A stretch of DNA of 12,909 nucleotides from Lachnospiraceae bacterium (GTDB taxonomy: Bacteria > Bacillota_A > Clostridia > Lachnospirales > Lachnospiraceae): positions 1-12,909 of the forward strand of contig JAEEXJ010000094.1 in the NCBI GenBank assembly GCA_016291475.1, given 5' to 3'. Shown piece by piece: positions 1 through 7,198 of the stretch (its first letter is position 1; every line of letters begins with the position of its first letter). The position numbers and the translations under genes were made by a program. Below the pieces are notes generated by a model. That model had not been told where the DNA came from. It saw only the letters and a list, made by a program, of their open reading frames with translations, and did no database searches.

Positions 1-436
1 CGAGGTTATCGGCGAAGCGGTATCGGAGAGTCAGCTTTCTGATCAGATCGATGTAACATTTACATCCCAGTATGTAATGCTGACCATGAAGGGTTCGATT
101 CTTTTCAGCCCCGGCTCCGCAACACTTAACGAAGACTGCAAGCCGGTTCTCGATAAAGTCTCTACCATTTTGGAAAGGTATGCGAGAGGCGAGATCGAGA
201 TAAACGGACACACTGATAATGTACCCATGAACAGCGCACAGTTCCCTTCAAACGAGGAACTTTCCGACGCCAGAGCACTTTCGGTTTTCTACTATCTTGT
301 GGAAACCTCAAGCCTTAACCCTTCTCTCATTAAGCATTCAGGCTACGGAGAGAGGATGCCCATAGCGGATAATTCAACCGAAGCGGGCAGAGCACGAAAC
401 AGAAGAGTTGAGATCAGGATTTACAATAACAACTAA
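1..436 (+). CDS. motB: Flagellar stator protein MotB, C-terminal part (5' end outside window)
   Basis: This is the 3' end of a gene that is open from the left edge; codons are in frame from base 2, and the internal ATG at 77 is not the true start. About 144 residues are present and correspond to the OmpA-like peptidoglycan-binding domain. The visible signatures are INGHTDN around 201-218, the helix segment ELSDARA, GYGERMP, and the closing GRARNRRVEI, which is the classic OmpA/MotB pattern. MotB is the anchor subunit of the MotA/MotB proton (or sodium) channel that drives the rotor; its membrane helix and ion-binding Asp lie upstream and cannot be seen. It is followed 17 bp later by fliL. An OmpA-domain protein other than MotB is possible from the domain alone, but the flagellar position makes MotB by far the best call. 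One oddity is that the usual NWELS motif reads NEELS. Confidence 0.93.
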   Translation, partial: EVIGEAVSESQLSDQIDVTFTSQYVMLTMKGSILFSPGSATLNEDCKPVLDKVSTILERYARGEIEINGHTDNVPMNSAQFPSNEELSDARALSVFYYLVETSSLNPSLIKHSGYGERMPIADNSTEAGRARNRRVEIRIYNNN

Positions 437-453
437 AGGATGAGAATGATCCG

Positions 454-975
454 ATGAAAAAAAATCTACTTTCAGTTCTTATACTTGCTCTGATGATCGT
501 TAACGTTGCTATCTCGGTGATCACCATGATCAGCATCACCGGCACCAACAAGAAGACTGCGGCTCTGGTAGATACTATTGCCACGGTCCTTAATCTGGAA
601 CTGGTTACAGATGATGAGGATGAGGGTTCGAATATATCCCTTGCGGATACCGAGATCTATACCATTGCCAATGATATGACAATCCCTCTCAATACCAACG
701 GCGACAGCAAACAGGTCTATATGGTCTGCAAAGTTTCCCTGTCGATCAATATGAAGGATGAAGATTACAAGACTTATAATTCCGAGACCATCGGTACTTA
801 TGAGCCTTACATAAAGCAGGCGGTTGAGGGTGTCATATCTTCTTATGACATGGAATACCTCAGCAATTCCGCAAATCGTGAAGAAGTCAAGAAAGAAGTG
901 CTTGAAGCTATTCAGAAATGGCTTGATTCAAAGGTTGTTTATGACATATCCATCAGTGATGTGAAGTTCGGATAA
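454..975 (+). CDS. fliL: Flagellar basal body-associated protein FliL
   Basis: This is a 173-residue single-pass membrane protein. A short Lys-containing cytoplasmic start is followed by one hydrophobic helix (about residues 5-29) and an extracytoplasmic domain. The fold is recognised by pattern: a strand ending in VYMVCKVSLSIN, a long helical middle, and the closing VYDISISDVKFG, which matches the FliL ending that enters the last strand. FliL surrounds or stabilises the MotA/MotB stator and modulates torque. Position between motB and fliM is the standard place for fliL in Firmicutes and supports the call, because FliL sequences are poorly conserved. An A/G-rich stretch (AAGGATGAG, 436-444) upstream of the ATG serves as ribosome site. 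Residues 50-65 are acidic (EDE-rich) and probably form a flexible neck just outside the membrane. Confidence 0.85.
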   Translation: MKKNLLSVLILALMIVNVAISVITMISITGTNKKTAALVDTIATVLNLELVTDDEDEGSNISLADTEIYTIANDMTIPLNTNGDSKQVYMVCKVSLSINMKDEDYKTYNSETIGTYEPYIKQAVEGVISSYDMEYLSNSANREEVKKEVLEAIQKWLDSKVVYDISISDVKFG

Positions 976-996
976 TATTAGCCGGAGGTTAGCTTC

Positions 997-1977
997 GTGG
1001 GTGAAGTCCTTTCCCAAAACGAAATAGATGCCCTCTTAAACCAACTTTCGTCCGGTGAATTGGATGTGGAATCGATATCCAATGCCGAAGAAAAGCCGGT
1101 TAAGGATTACGACTTCAGCAGACCTACCAAGTTCTCTAAAGAGCATCTCCGTACACTGGAGATCATCTTTGAGCACTACAGCAGACTAGTATCGACGAAC
1201 CTGCCTGTAATCCTGAGAAAGAATGCACAGGTTACCGTGGCGAGTTCGGAGACGGTTACATTCAGTGAGTTTACCAATGCTCTTTCCAATCCCAGCGTAC
1301 TCGGTATCGTTTCTTTTGAACCGCTGGGCGGAAATATAATCATTGATCTTGCTACCAATATCGCATTTGCGATGATAGACAGGATGCTGGGAGGAGAGGG
1401 AGAACCTCTCGATAAGACTAGGGAATTTTCGGATATCGAGCTTTCCATAATGCAGAAGATAATGGTCATGCTCACGCAGCTCTTGAGAGATCCCTGGAAG
1501 AACGTGCTTGAAGTATCACCGGTTCTTACCAGACTGGAGACCAATCCTTCATTCGCACAGATCATTGCTCCTGGTGAAATGATCGCAGTCATAACGCTCA
1601 ACATCAAGATAGGAGATGTTGAAGGATTTATGAATATGTGTCTTCCTTTTATCACTTTGGAGGACGTTATGGACAGACTCAATACCAAGTACTGGTTCTC
1701 GACGATGCAGGAGAACAGAGATGAAAATGCCCAGGAGAATATCGAAGCAATGCTCAAAAGAGTCGATATTCCCGTTAAAGCGGTACTCGGTACCAGCAGG
1801 ATCACAGTCAATGATTTCATGAATCTTCAGGTCGGTGATTGCATAAGGCTTGATGCCAAGGTGGATTCCGACATGAACATTTATGTAGGTAATATCAAGA
1901 AATTCACCGCACTGCCGGGTGCAAGCGACGATTCGTATGCAGTCAGGGTAACTTCGGTGATTAGAGAGGAGGAGTAA
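997..1977 (+). CDS. fliM: Flagellar motor switch protein FliM
   Basis: This 326-residue protein starts at GTG, fixed by GGAGG at 984-988 with 8 bp spacing; the product is of normal FliM length. It is the C-ring rotor protein that binds CheY-P and sets rotation direction. Domains in order: an N-terminal CheY-P docking peptide (residues 4-17, core EIDALL), a linker, a CheC-like middle domain (about 45-235) with the GGxG motif (GGEG, residues 132-135) that contacts FliG, and a C-terminal SpoA/FliN-like domain (about 252-325). No phosphatase residues of the CheC type are expected in FliM, and the ExxN pattern is not evident. The fliY start lies 3 bp after the stop and its ribosome site lies inside the last fliM codons, so the two switch genes are probably translationally coupled. 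Confidence 0.97.
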   Translation: MGEVLSQNEIDALLNQLSSGELDVESISNAEEKPVKDYDFSRPTKFSKEHLRTLEIIFEHYSRLVSTNLPVILRKNAQVTVASSETVTFSEFTNALSNPSVLGIVSFEPLGGNIIIDLATNIAFAMIDRMLGGEGEPLDKTREFSDIELSIMQKIMVMLTQLLRDPWKNVLEVSPVLTRLETNPSFAQIIAPGEMIAVITLNIKIGDVEGFMNMCLPFITLEDVMDRLNTKYWFSTMQENRDENAQENIEAMLKRVDIPVKAVLGTSRITVNDFMNLQVGDCIRLDAKVDSDMNIYVGNIKKFTALPGASDDSYAVRVTSVIREEE

Positions 1978-1980
1978 CAG

Positions 1981-3306
1981 ATGGATGGAATGCTGTCGCA
2001 GGACGAGATAAACGCCCTCCTAAGCGGTATGGATCTGTCTGGGGATGAAGCTCCGGATATGTCGGGCATCGAATTGCCCTCAGCTGAGGAAAAACCGCCT
2101 ACGGATCCTTATCTCATCAACACGCAGCCTGTGACGGGCGGTGATGAACTTCTTTCCGAAGTCGAGAGAGACGCCATCGGTGAAGTAGCCAATATCAGTA
2201 TGGGCTCTTCCGCAACAACGCTTTACTCTCTCGTAAACAGGAAGGTTAATATCACCACACCTGTTGTAACTCTCTGTAGTTGGCAGAATCTTCTTGATGA
2301 ATTCGAAAGACCTTGTGTTTTCATCAGGATCAAATATACCAAGGGACTTGACGGAACGGATATACTGGTCCTTAAGGAAAACGATGTTAAAGTAATTACC
2401 GACCTTATGATGGGCGGAGACGGTACCAATACTGAAGGTGAACTCGGAGAGCTTCATCTTTCCGCTATATCGGAAGCTATGAACCAGATGATGGGTTCAT
2501 CCGCGACATCGCTTTCTACCATGCTCGGTACGATGATAGACATTTCACCGCCGGAAAGCTCGCTTCTCAACCTTCAGAACTTTGAAGACGGATCCGAGAT
2601 ATCACCTTTCCTCGGCGGAACCTTCTGCAGGATCACATTCAGAATGCAGATAGGTGAAGATCTTGTCGACTCGACTATTATGCAGCTCTATCCCATAGAG
2701 TTTGCCAAGAAGATTGTTGAAACTTTCATGGGAACACAGGGCGGCACCGCGGAAGCACCCGCTCCCGAACCGGCACCCGCACCTGCCCCGGCTCCTGCGC
2801 CCGCACCCGGACCTGCTCCGGGACCTGCTCCGGGACCTATGCCCGGCATGGGACAACCCACTCCCGATATGTCACAGATGGGATACGGCCAGCCGATGCA
2901 GGGAATGCCTCAAATGGGATACGGTCAGCCGATGCCCGGCATGCCTCCCATGGGATATGGCCAGCCGATGCAGGGAATGCCTCAGATGGGTTATGCTCCG
3001 GTTCAGCCCATGAATATACAGCCCGCATCTTTCCAGACTTTCAGCGGAGATCTTTCGGGAATCCAGGGCGGAGAGAATATCGGACTCATCATGGACGTTC
3101 CTCTTGAGGTTACCGTAGAGCTCGGACGTACCACCAAATCAATTTCAGATATACTGAACTTCGCTCCCGGCACCATTATCGAGCTGGACAGGATTGCCGG
3201 AGAACCTATAGATGTTCTTGTAAACGGTAAATTTGTTGCAAAGGGCGAAGTCGTAGTCATTGAAGAGAATTTCGGTATCAGAGTAACAGAAATTATTAAA
3301 CAGTAA
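1981..3306 (+). CDS. fliY: Flagellar motor switch phosphatase FliY (FliN-type C-terminus)
   Basis: This 441-residue switch protein has three parts. Residues 5-14 carry a CheY-P docking peptide (core EINALL) close in sequence to that of FliM. Residues about 55-250 form a CheC-like domain with two complete phosphatase motifs of the form (D/S)-x3-E-x2-N-x22-P: D64/E68/N71/P94 and S161/E165/N168/P191. Residues about 365-441 are the SpoA/FliN domain that builds the C-ring (DVPLEVTVELGRT, FAPGTIIELD, VLVNGKFVAKGEV). Between them lies a long linker (about 257-350) of Pro-Ala repeats followed by Met/Gly/Gln/Tyr 12-residue repeats, which makes the protein longer than the roughly 380 residues usual for FliY. 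It dephosphorylates CheY-P at the motor and replaces FliN. The start is set by GGAGGAG at 1968-1974; the next ATG (1990) is less well placed. Confidence 0.95.
   Translation: MDGMLSQDEINALLSGMDLSGDEAPDMSGIELPSAEEKPPTDPYLINTQPVTGGDELLSEVERDAIGEVANISMGSSATTLYSLVNRKVNITTPVVTLCSWQNLLDEFERPCVFIRIKYTKGLDGTDILVLKENDVKVITDLMMGGDGTNTEGELGELHLSAISEAMNQMMGSSATSLSTMLGTMIDISPPESSLLNLQNFEDGSEISPFLGGTFCRITFRMQIGEDLVDSTIMQLYPIEFAKKIVETFMGTQGGTAEAPAPEPAPAPAPAPAPAPGPAPGPAPGPMPGMGQPTPDMSQMGYGQPMQGMPQMGYGQPMPGMPPMGYGQPMQGMPQMGYAPVQPMNIQPASFQTFSGDLSGIQGGENIGLIMDVPLEVTVELGRTTKSISDILNFAPGTIIELDRIAGEPIDVLVNGKFVAKGEVVVIEENFGIRVTEIIKQ
2755..2838 (+). repeat. Pro-Ala(-Gly) coding repeat in FliY linker
   Basis: FliY residues 259-286 alternate proline with alanine or glycine: AP/PA dipeptides first, then PAPG-type tetrapeptides. 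At the DNA level the last part is a nearly exact 12-bp tandem (ggacctgctccg, twice, from 2809) before a final ggacct. Codons for Pro and Ala are mixed in the first half (ccc, ccg, cct), so that part is not a recent expansion, whereas the PAPG part looks younger. It should form an extended, fairly stiff spacer between the CheC-like and SpoA domains. Confidence 0.9.
2875..3000 (+). repeat. 36-bp tandem repeat, 3.5 copies, coding Met/Gly/Gln/Tyr-rich linker
   Basis: Copies begin at 2875, 2911 and 2947, with a partial fourth at 2983. Each encodes a 12-residue unit of the form QMGYGQPMQGMP with few changes (Q to P at unit position 1 or 9). The DNA copies differ at several positions, some of them silent (cag/caa, tacggc/tacggt/tatggc), so the units have begun to diverge. 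The unit is in frame and copy changes would keep the reading frame. The last copy runs into a transition (APVQPM) before the SpoA domain. Confidence 0.93.
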
Positions 3307-3344
3307 TTTGGCCCACACATTATCAAATTTCGGAGGTTTAAAAA

Positions 3345-3707
3345 ATGGCAAAGAATATCCTGATATGTGATGACGCTGCATTCATGAGGATGATGATCAA
3401 GGACATCCTCAGCAAGAACGGTTATAACGTAGCCGGCGAAGCAGAAAATGGTGCTAAAGCCGTTGAGAAGTACAAGGAGGTAAATCCTGATCTTGTACTT
3501 ATGGATATCACCATGCCCGAGATGGACGGAATTCAGGCTCTTAAGGCTATCAAGGCTGCCGATTCCGGTGCAAAGGTCATCATGTGTTCCGCAATGGGAC
3601 AGCAGGCAATGGTTATTGAATCTATTCAGGCCGGAGCTAAGGATTTCATAGTTAAGCCTTTCCAGGCTGACAGAGTATTGGAAGCTGTCAAGAAGGTTAT
3701 AGGCTGA
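3345..3707 (+). CDS. cheY: Chemotaxis response regulator CheY
   Basis: This 120-residue stand-alone receiver domain has no output domain. The catalytic set is complete: acidic pair D9/D10, phospho-acceptor D54 (in VLMDITMPEMDG), switch Ser S82, aromatic F101 and conserved K104 (KPFQ). CheA phosphorylates it, and CheY-P binds the docking peptides of FliM and FliY to change flagellar rotation. The gene sits 38 bp after fliY, the widest gap in the window, with a clean GGAGG at 3332-3336 and 8 bp to the ATG. Location between the fliY phosphatase and fliO is the usual Firmicute arrangement and makes CheY, rather than another single receiver protein, the firm call. Confidence 0.96.
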   Translation: MAKNILICDDAAFMRMMIKDILSKNGYNVAGEAENGAKAVEKYKEVNPDLVLMDITMPEMDGIQALKAIKAADSGAKVIMCSAMGQQAMVIESIQAGAKDFIVKPFQADRVLEAVKKVIG

Positions 3708-3711
3708 TGAT

Positions 3712-4065
3712 ATGATCCTTTTATCATCTTCCCGGGGATCCGATATTGCCCAACTGTTAACGATGGTTATCGTATTTGTTGTTGTTCTCGCAGCCAGTGT
3801 GTGGGTGACAAAATGGATAGGTAATTATCAGAAGAATCAGTATGCTTCCGGCAATATCGAGGTTATTGAGAGTGCAAGAGTCGCACCCGGTAAGTGGGTG
3901 GAGATCGTGCGCATCGGCAATAAGTATAAGATTCTCGCAGTATGTAAAGATACGGTTACTTACCTCGGGGATATTGATGAAAGCGAGCTTAAGAGAGGAG
4001 AAACTTCGGAAAAGAAGTCCTTTTCCGATGTGCTCTCGAAGGCTTTTTCAGATAAAGAAGAATGA
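3712..4065 (+). CDS. fliO: Flagellar export-gate assembly protein FliO (FliZ-like)
   Basis: This is a 117-residue protein with a short N-terminus, one membrane helix (about residues 13-34, ending in VWVTKWIG) and a cytoplasmic domain with the FliO pattern of a strand-rich segment (VIESARVAPGKWVEIVRIG, then KILAVCKDTVTYLG) and a charged, disordered tail. FliO helps FliP form its ring during assembly of the flagellar type III export gate. Conservation is weak in this family, and the call leans on the position directly before fliP-fliQ-fliR. The ATG is 4 bp after the cheY stop and has no well-spaced GGAGG; an AAGG at 3693-3696 is rather distant, so translation probably depends on ribosomes coming from cheY. 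Confidence 0.83.
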   Translation: MILLSSSRGSDIAQLLTMVIVFVVVLAASVWVTKWIGNYQKNQYASGNIEVIESARVAPGKWVEIVRIGNKYKILAVCKDTVTYLGDIDESELKRGETSEKKSFSDVLSKAFSDKEE

Positions 4066-4086
4066 TTCCGGGGGGAAGGCAAGTTT

Positions 4087-4956
4087 ATGTTGAAAAAGGC
4101 TTTAACTGCCGGAAAAAATATCATAAGAATCATATCACTTGCACTTTCCGTGCTGTTGATGATCTTTATATTCCACGGTACTGCCTATGCACAGAACATA
4201 AACGAGCAGACCGGGGAGACGGATGTTTCCACTACCATAGATCCCGCAGGTACTCACGAAGAGCCTCAGGATCTTGATACTCTGAATACTTTAAACAGAC
4301 TTACTATTACATATAACGACGATAACGGTTCACTTAATTCCTCTCTGAGGATTCTTATTACTCTTACCCTTATCGCCATTGCACCGCTTTTGCTGATGGT
4401 GATGACTTCCTTTACGAGGATACTCATCGTCCTTCATTTCACCAGAGCGGCGCTCAACACTCAGAACGCACCGCCTAATCAGGTTCTAATTGCGCTGTCG
4501 CTCATTCTGACCTTTTTTGTCATGCAGCCGACTTTTGAGGAGATCAATATAAATGCCGTTGTTCCGTTTGAAGCCGGAACGATAGACCAGGACGAATTCC
4601 TGGAAAAGGCAATGTCTCCTCTGAGGGATTTTATGATGCCGCAGACTCAGGTTAAGGATGTGCGGCTTTTTTATGATATATCAGGTCAGGAGTGGGACGG
4701 TACTCTGGAGTCAATCCCCAACTCCATCCTTATTCCTGCTTTTGTTATATCCGAGCTGAGAATATCATTCTGGATCGGATTTATGATCTACATTCCGTTT
4801 ATCGTGATCGACATGGTCGTGGCTTCGACTCTTATGAGTATGGGTATGATGATGCTGCCGCCTACGACGATTTCCATGCCGTTTAAGATATTGCTGTTCG
4901 TGCTTGCGGACGGATGGTCGCTTGTGATCGGACAGCTTGTACGAACTTTCTATTAG
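4087..4956 (+). CDS. fliP: Flagellar type III export gate protein FliP
   Basis: This is a 289-residue integral membrane protein, core of the FliP5-FliQ4-FliR1 export channel. The N-terminus is a cleavable signal peptide: basic start, hydrophobic core at about 13-30 and a likely AYA cleavage site before Q36, as FliP is known to be processed. Next come an acidic extracytoplasmic stretch (36-84), a first membrane pair with the signatures SFTRILIVLHFTR and NAPPNQVLIALSLILTFF, an acidic loop (about 150-205), and the C-terminal block with PAFVISELR, IPFIVIDMVVASTLMSMG and MMLPPTTISMPFK, followed by LFVLADGW. These are diagnostic FliP patterns. A strong purine-rich ribosome site (4070-4079) precedes the ATG. 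An out-of-frame ATG at 4062, overlapping the fliO stop, leads only to a short overlapping frame and is not used. Confidence 0.97.
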   Translation: MLKKALTAGKNIIRIISLALSVLLMIFIFHGTAYAQNINEQTGETDVSTTIDPAGTHEEPQDLDTLNTLNRLTITYNDDNGSLNSSLRILITLTLIAIAPLLLMVMTSFTRILIVLHFTRAALNTQNAPPNQVLIALSLILTFFVMQPTFEEININAVVPFEAGTIDQDEFLEKAMSPLRDFMMPQTQVKDVRLFYDISGQEWDGTLESIPNSILIPAFVISELRISFWIGFMIYIPFIVIDMVVASTLMSMGMMMLPPTTISMPFKILLFVLADGWSLVIGQLVRTFY

Positions 4957-4972
4957 CCGTATACATTGATTC

Positions 4973-4977
4973 GGAGG
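4973..4977 (+). promoter_or_regulatory. Ribosome binding site deciding the fliQ start
   Basis: GGAGG is followed by a 7-bp spacer to the ATG at 4985. The in-frame TTG at 4979 would have a spacing of only one base, so this site favours the 90-residue form of FliQ. The surrounding TTCGGAGGTTT is identical to that ahead of cheY (3330-3338 and flanking bases). Confidence 0.8.
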
Positions 4978-4984
4978 TTTGCAA

Positions 4985-5257
4985 ATGACATCAGAAGCTG
5001 CAGTTGAGATGATCAGAGACGGTCTGTTCCTGATCTTGAAGTGCGCGCTTCCGGTGCTTCTTGTCTCCATGATCATAGGTCTTATTGTCAGTATCCTACA
5101 GACTATCACATCGATCCAGGAGCAGACTCTTACCGTTGTGCCCAAGATCATCGGAATATTTCTTACTCTGATGTTTCTCGGAAACTGGATCATGACCAAT
5201 ATAGTGGACTATACCACCGAGCTGTGGAGCACGTTCGTATATTACGTGCATAAGTAG
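4985..5257 (+). CDS. fliQ: Flagellar type III export gate protein FliQ
   Basis: This is a 90-residue protein with two membrane helices (about 15-38 and 50-72) joined by the conserved segment QTITSIQEQTLTVVPKI, the FliQ/SctS signature. FliQ subunits pack around FliP-FliR in the export gate. I place the start at the ATG at 4985. A TTG two codons earlier (4979) is also in frame, but it lies only one base after the GGAGG at 4973-4977, too near to be initiated, whereas the ATG has 7 bp spacing. The length of 90 residues is then typical of the family. The stop lies 10 bp before fliR. Confidence 0.96.
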   Translation: MTSEAAVEMIRDGLFLILKCALPVLLVSMIIGLIVSILQTITSIQEQTLTVVPKIIGIFLTLMFLGNWIMTNIVDYTTELWSTFVYYVHK

Positions 5258-5267
5258 AGCATAGCAG

Positions 5268-6050
5268 ATGATAGATTATGCTTTTTCAATTTATGAATTG
5301 GAATATTTTCTCCTGATTCTGGTCAGGGTTTCGTGTTTTGTTTATATATGCCCTTTTTTCAGCATGAATAATACACCTCGACGTGTGAGAGTTGCACTGA
5401 GTATTTTTATCTCCGCACTGTTGTACGAGGCACTTCAGCCGATCGAGCCGGTCATATATACTTCCGTCGTTACATACGCGATCATAGTTTTTAAAGAAGC
5501 GGCGGCGGGACTTTTGATAGGATTGTCCGCAAATATCTGCAGTACGGTGTTTTCTTTTGCGGGATCCGTATCAGATATGGAAACGGGTCTTTCGATGGTT
5601 ACGCTATGGGATCCGGCTACAAGGAATCAGATCAGTATTACCGGAAGCATATTTAATTACACTTTCTCGATGATACTGATAGCCAGCGGGATGTACAGGT
5701 ATCTGCTGGGGGCACTTGCCGATACTTATAAACTGATTCCGGTAAACCATGTGAACTTTAACCTGGATGGTTTGATGTCCACCGTGGTTACTTTTCTCGG
5801 AGATTATATCCTGATCGGATTCAGGATCATTCTTCCGATATTTGCTACGATGATGCTTTTGAATGCGGTCCTGGGTATCATGGCCAAGGTATCTCCGCAG
5901 ATGAATATGTTTGCGGTCGGTATCCAGCTCAAGGTTATGACGGGACTTACCATTCTTATACTTATTACCGGACTTATGCCGGTGGCTTGCGACATGATCT
6001 TTGAAGAGATGAAAAAGATCATGGTTTCCGTCGTTTCAAACCTGATGTGA
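5268..6050 (+). CDS. fliR: Flagellar type III export gate protein FliR
   Basis: This 260-residue protein has normal FliR length and about six hydrophobic helices (near residues 10-31, 40-56, 64-88, 125-150, 170-205, 220-245). Diagnostic patterns are LILVRVSCFVYICPFF at the N-terminus, the FKEAAAGLLIGL segment, and AKVSPQMNMFAVGIQLK followed by GLTIL near the C-terminus, typical of the FliR/SctT family. A single FliR completes the FliP5-FliQ4-FliR1 channel and contacts FlhB. Only a poor purine run lies before the ATG at 5268, 10 bp after fliQ, so coupling to fliQ translation is likely. The gene ends 19 bp before flhB. Confidence 0.95.
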   Translation: MIDYAFSIYELEYFLLILVRVSCFVYICPFFSMNNTPRRVRVALSIFISALLYEALQPIEPVIYTSVVTYAIIVFKEAAAGLLIGLSANICSTVFSFAGSVSDMETGLSMVTLWDPATRNQISITGSIFNYTFSMILIASGMYRYLLGALADTYKLIPVNHVNFNLDGLMSTVVTFLGDYILIGFRIILPIFATMMLLNAVLGIMAKVSPQMNMFAVGIQLKVMTGLTILILITGLMPVACDMIFEEMKKIMVSVVSNLM

Positions 6051-6057
6051 CTGATGC

Positions 6058-6063
6058 GGAGGA
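6058..6063 (+). promoter_or_regulatory. Ribosome binding site for the GTG start of flhB
   Basis: GGAGGA with a 6-bp spacer to GTG at 6070 overrides any later ATG as the flhB start. The fliM gene uses the same solution (GGAGG at 984-988 and GTG at 997). Confidence 0.75.
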
Positions 6064-6069
6064 CCGGAC

Positions 6070-7170
6070 GTGCTTGAATATAATCTGCAATTCTTTGCAG
6101 AAGGCGGAGATAAGACAGAAGAACCTACCGCCAAAAAATTAGACGATGCCCGAAAAGAAGGCCAGGTTGCCAAGAGTAAGGAAATCGGCAATTGCTTGGG
6201 GCTTTTTGTGTTCTTTCTGGTGCTCAGGTTTATGGCAGGAGGTATCTCGAACAAGATTGTCGATCTGTTCGGAAGCGTCTACGGATCAATGCATACCGTG
6301 ACCGTATATCCTTCCGGGGAAATGCCTGTAAGAGCTGTTGATATTCTGTTTCGAAACAGTTTGATCACGATCCTTACGATCGTAGCCCCTATGATGATCA
6401 TCGGGTATGTGGTTGCTTTTGTGGGCGATCTGGTCCAGGTTAAATGGAAGCCTACGGGGAAACCGCTGCAACCCAAGCTTTCGAAGATCAATCCGATAAA
6501 AGGCCTTAAGAGAATTTTTTCGATGAATTCCGTGGCAGAGCTGGTCAAATCTCTTTTAAAGATCGGACTTGCAATACCCATCGTTTATTTCTACATAAGG
6601 GATAAAGTCGGGCTGATCTATTCGTTTTATGATATGCCACTGATGCAGGCGATCATACTTGCAGGCACTACGATAATAGATCTTGGTATCAGGATTTCCG
6701 CTATTTATATAATCATAGCTGCTGCGGATTTCGGATATCAGAAGTGGAAATTCCATAAAGACATGATGATGTCCAAGCAGGAGGTTAAGGACGAGTATAA
6801 AAACTCCGAAGGAGATCCTCAGGTCAAAGGTAAGATCAAGCGTAAGATGATGGAAGCATCACGCAGACGTATGATGCAAAAGCTCCCCGAAGCGGATGTC
6901 GTTATCACAAACCCTACGCATTATGCGGTTGCGATCAAGTACGAACCTGCGGAAAGGGATGCTCCGTATGTTATAGCTAAGGGTGAAGCCTATCTGGCGC
7001 AGAAGATCAAGGAAGTTGCCAAAGAGCACGGTATTGAGATCGTTGAAAACAAACCCGTTGCCAGAGCGCTTTATCACAATGTTGAGATAGGCGAATCCGT
7101 ACCTCCCGAACTATATCAGGCTGTTGCGGAAATACTTGCATTTGTATACCACTTGCAGGGCAGGATTTAG
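6070..7170 (+). CDS. flhB: Flagellar type III export switch protein FlhB
   Basis: This is a 366-residue protein. A cytoplasmic start carries the family pattern DKTEEPTAKKLDDARKEGQ (residues 14-32), followed by four membrane helices (about 38-57, 95-120, 155-178, 190-222), a basic cytoplasmic linker, and the C-terminal domain with N281-P282-T283-H284. FlhB cleaves itself between that Asn and Pro, which changes export from rod/hook proteins to filament proteins. The cleavage motif is intact. FlhB wraps around the FliPQR channel. The start is a GTG at 6070, chosen because GGAGGA at 6058-6063 lies 6 bp before it; the product then begins with the LEYNLQFFA motif common in clostridial FlhB. Confidence 0.97.
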   Translation: MLEYNLQFFAEGGDKTEEPTAKKLDDARKEGQVAKSKEIGNCLGLFVFFLVLRFMAGGISNKIVDLFGSVYGSMHTVTVYPSGEMPVRAVDILFRNSLITILTIVAPMMIIGYVVAFVGDLVQVKWKPTGKPLQPKLSKINPIKGLKRIFSMNSVAELVKSLLKIGLAIPIVYFYIRDKVGLIYSFYDMPLMQAIILAGTTIIDLGIRISAIYIIIAAADFGYQKWKFHKDMMMSKQEVKDEYKNSEGDPQVKGKIKRKMMEASRRRMMQKLPEADVVITNPTHYAVAIKYEPAERDAPYVIAKGEAYLAQKIKEVAKEHGIEIVENKPVARALYHNVEIGESVPPELYQAVAEILAFVYHLQGRI

Positions 7171-7198
7171 AATATAAAAACGAGGAAAGGAGGATGGC

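Noticed and set aside
1176..1820. Long open frame on the minus strand opposite fliM (214 codons)
   Set aside because: It lies fully opposite a conserved gene, its translation resembles no family, and codon bias of the + strand gene leaves the opposite frame open by chance.
2875..3000. CRISPR-like array
   Set aside because: The 36-bp period matches a CRISPR repeat length, but the units are head-to-tail with no spacers, stay in frame and encode a regular peptide.
2602..3013. Open frames over the fliY repeats, one minus-strand with Arg-Ser repeats and one +2-frame rich in Pro, Arg and Trp
   Set aside because: Their repeat-like sequences are only out-of-frame readings of the Pro-Ala and 36-bp repeats of fliY.
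4062..4277. Short + frame starting at an ATG overlapping the fliO stop
   Set aside because: It overlaps the start of fliP in another frame; the ribosome site at 4070-4079 lies downstream of this ATG and serves fliP.
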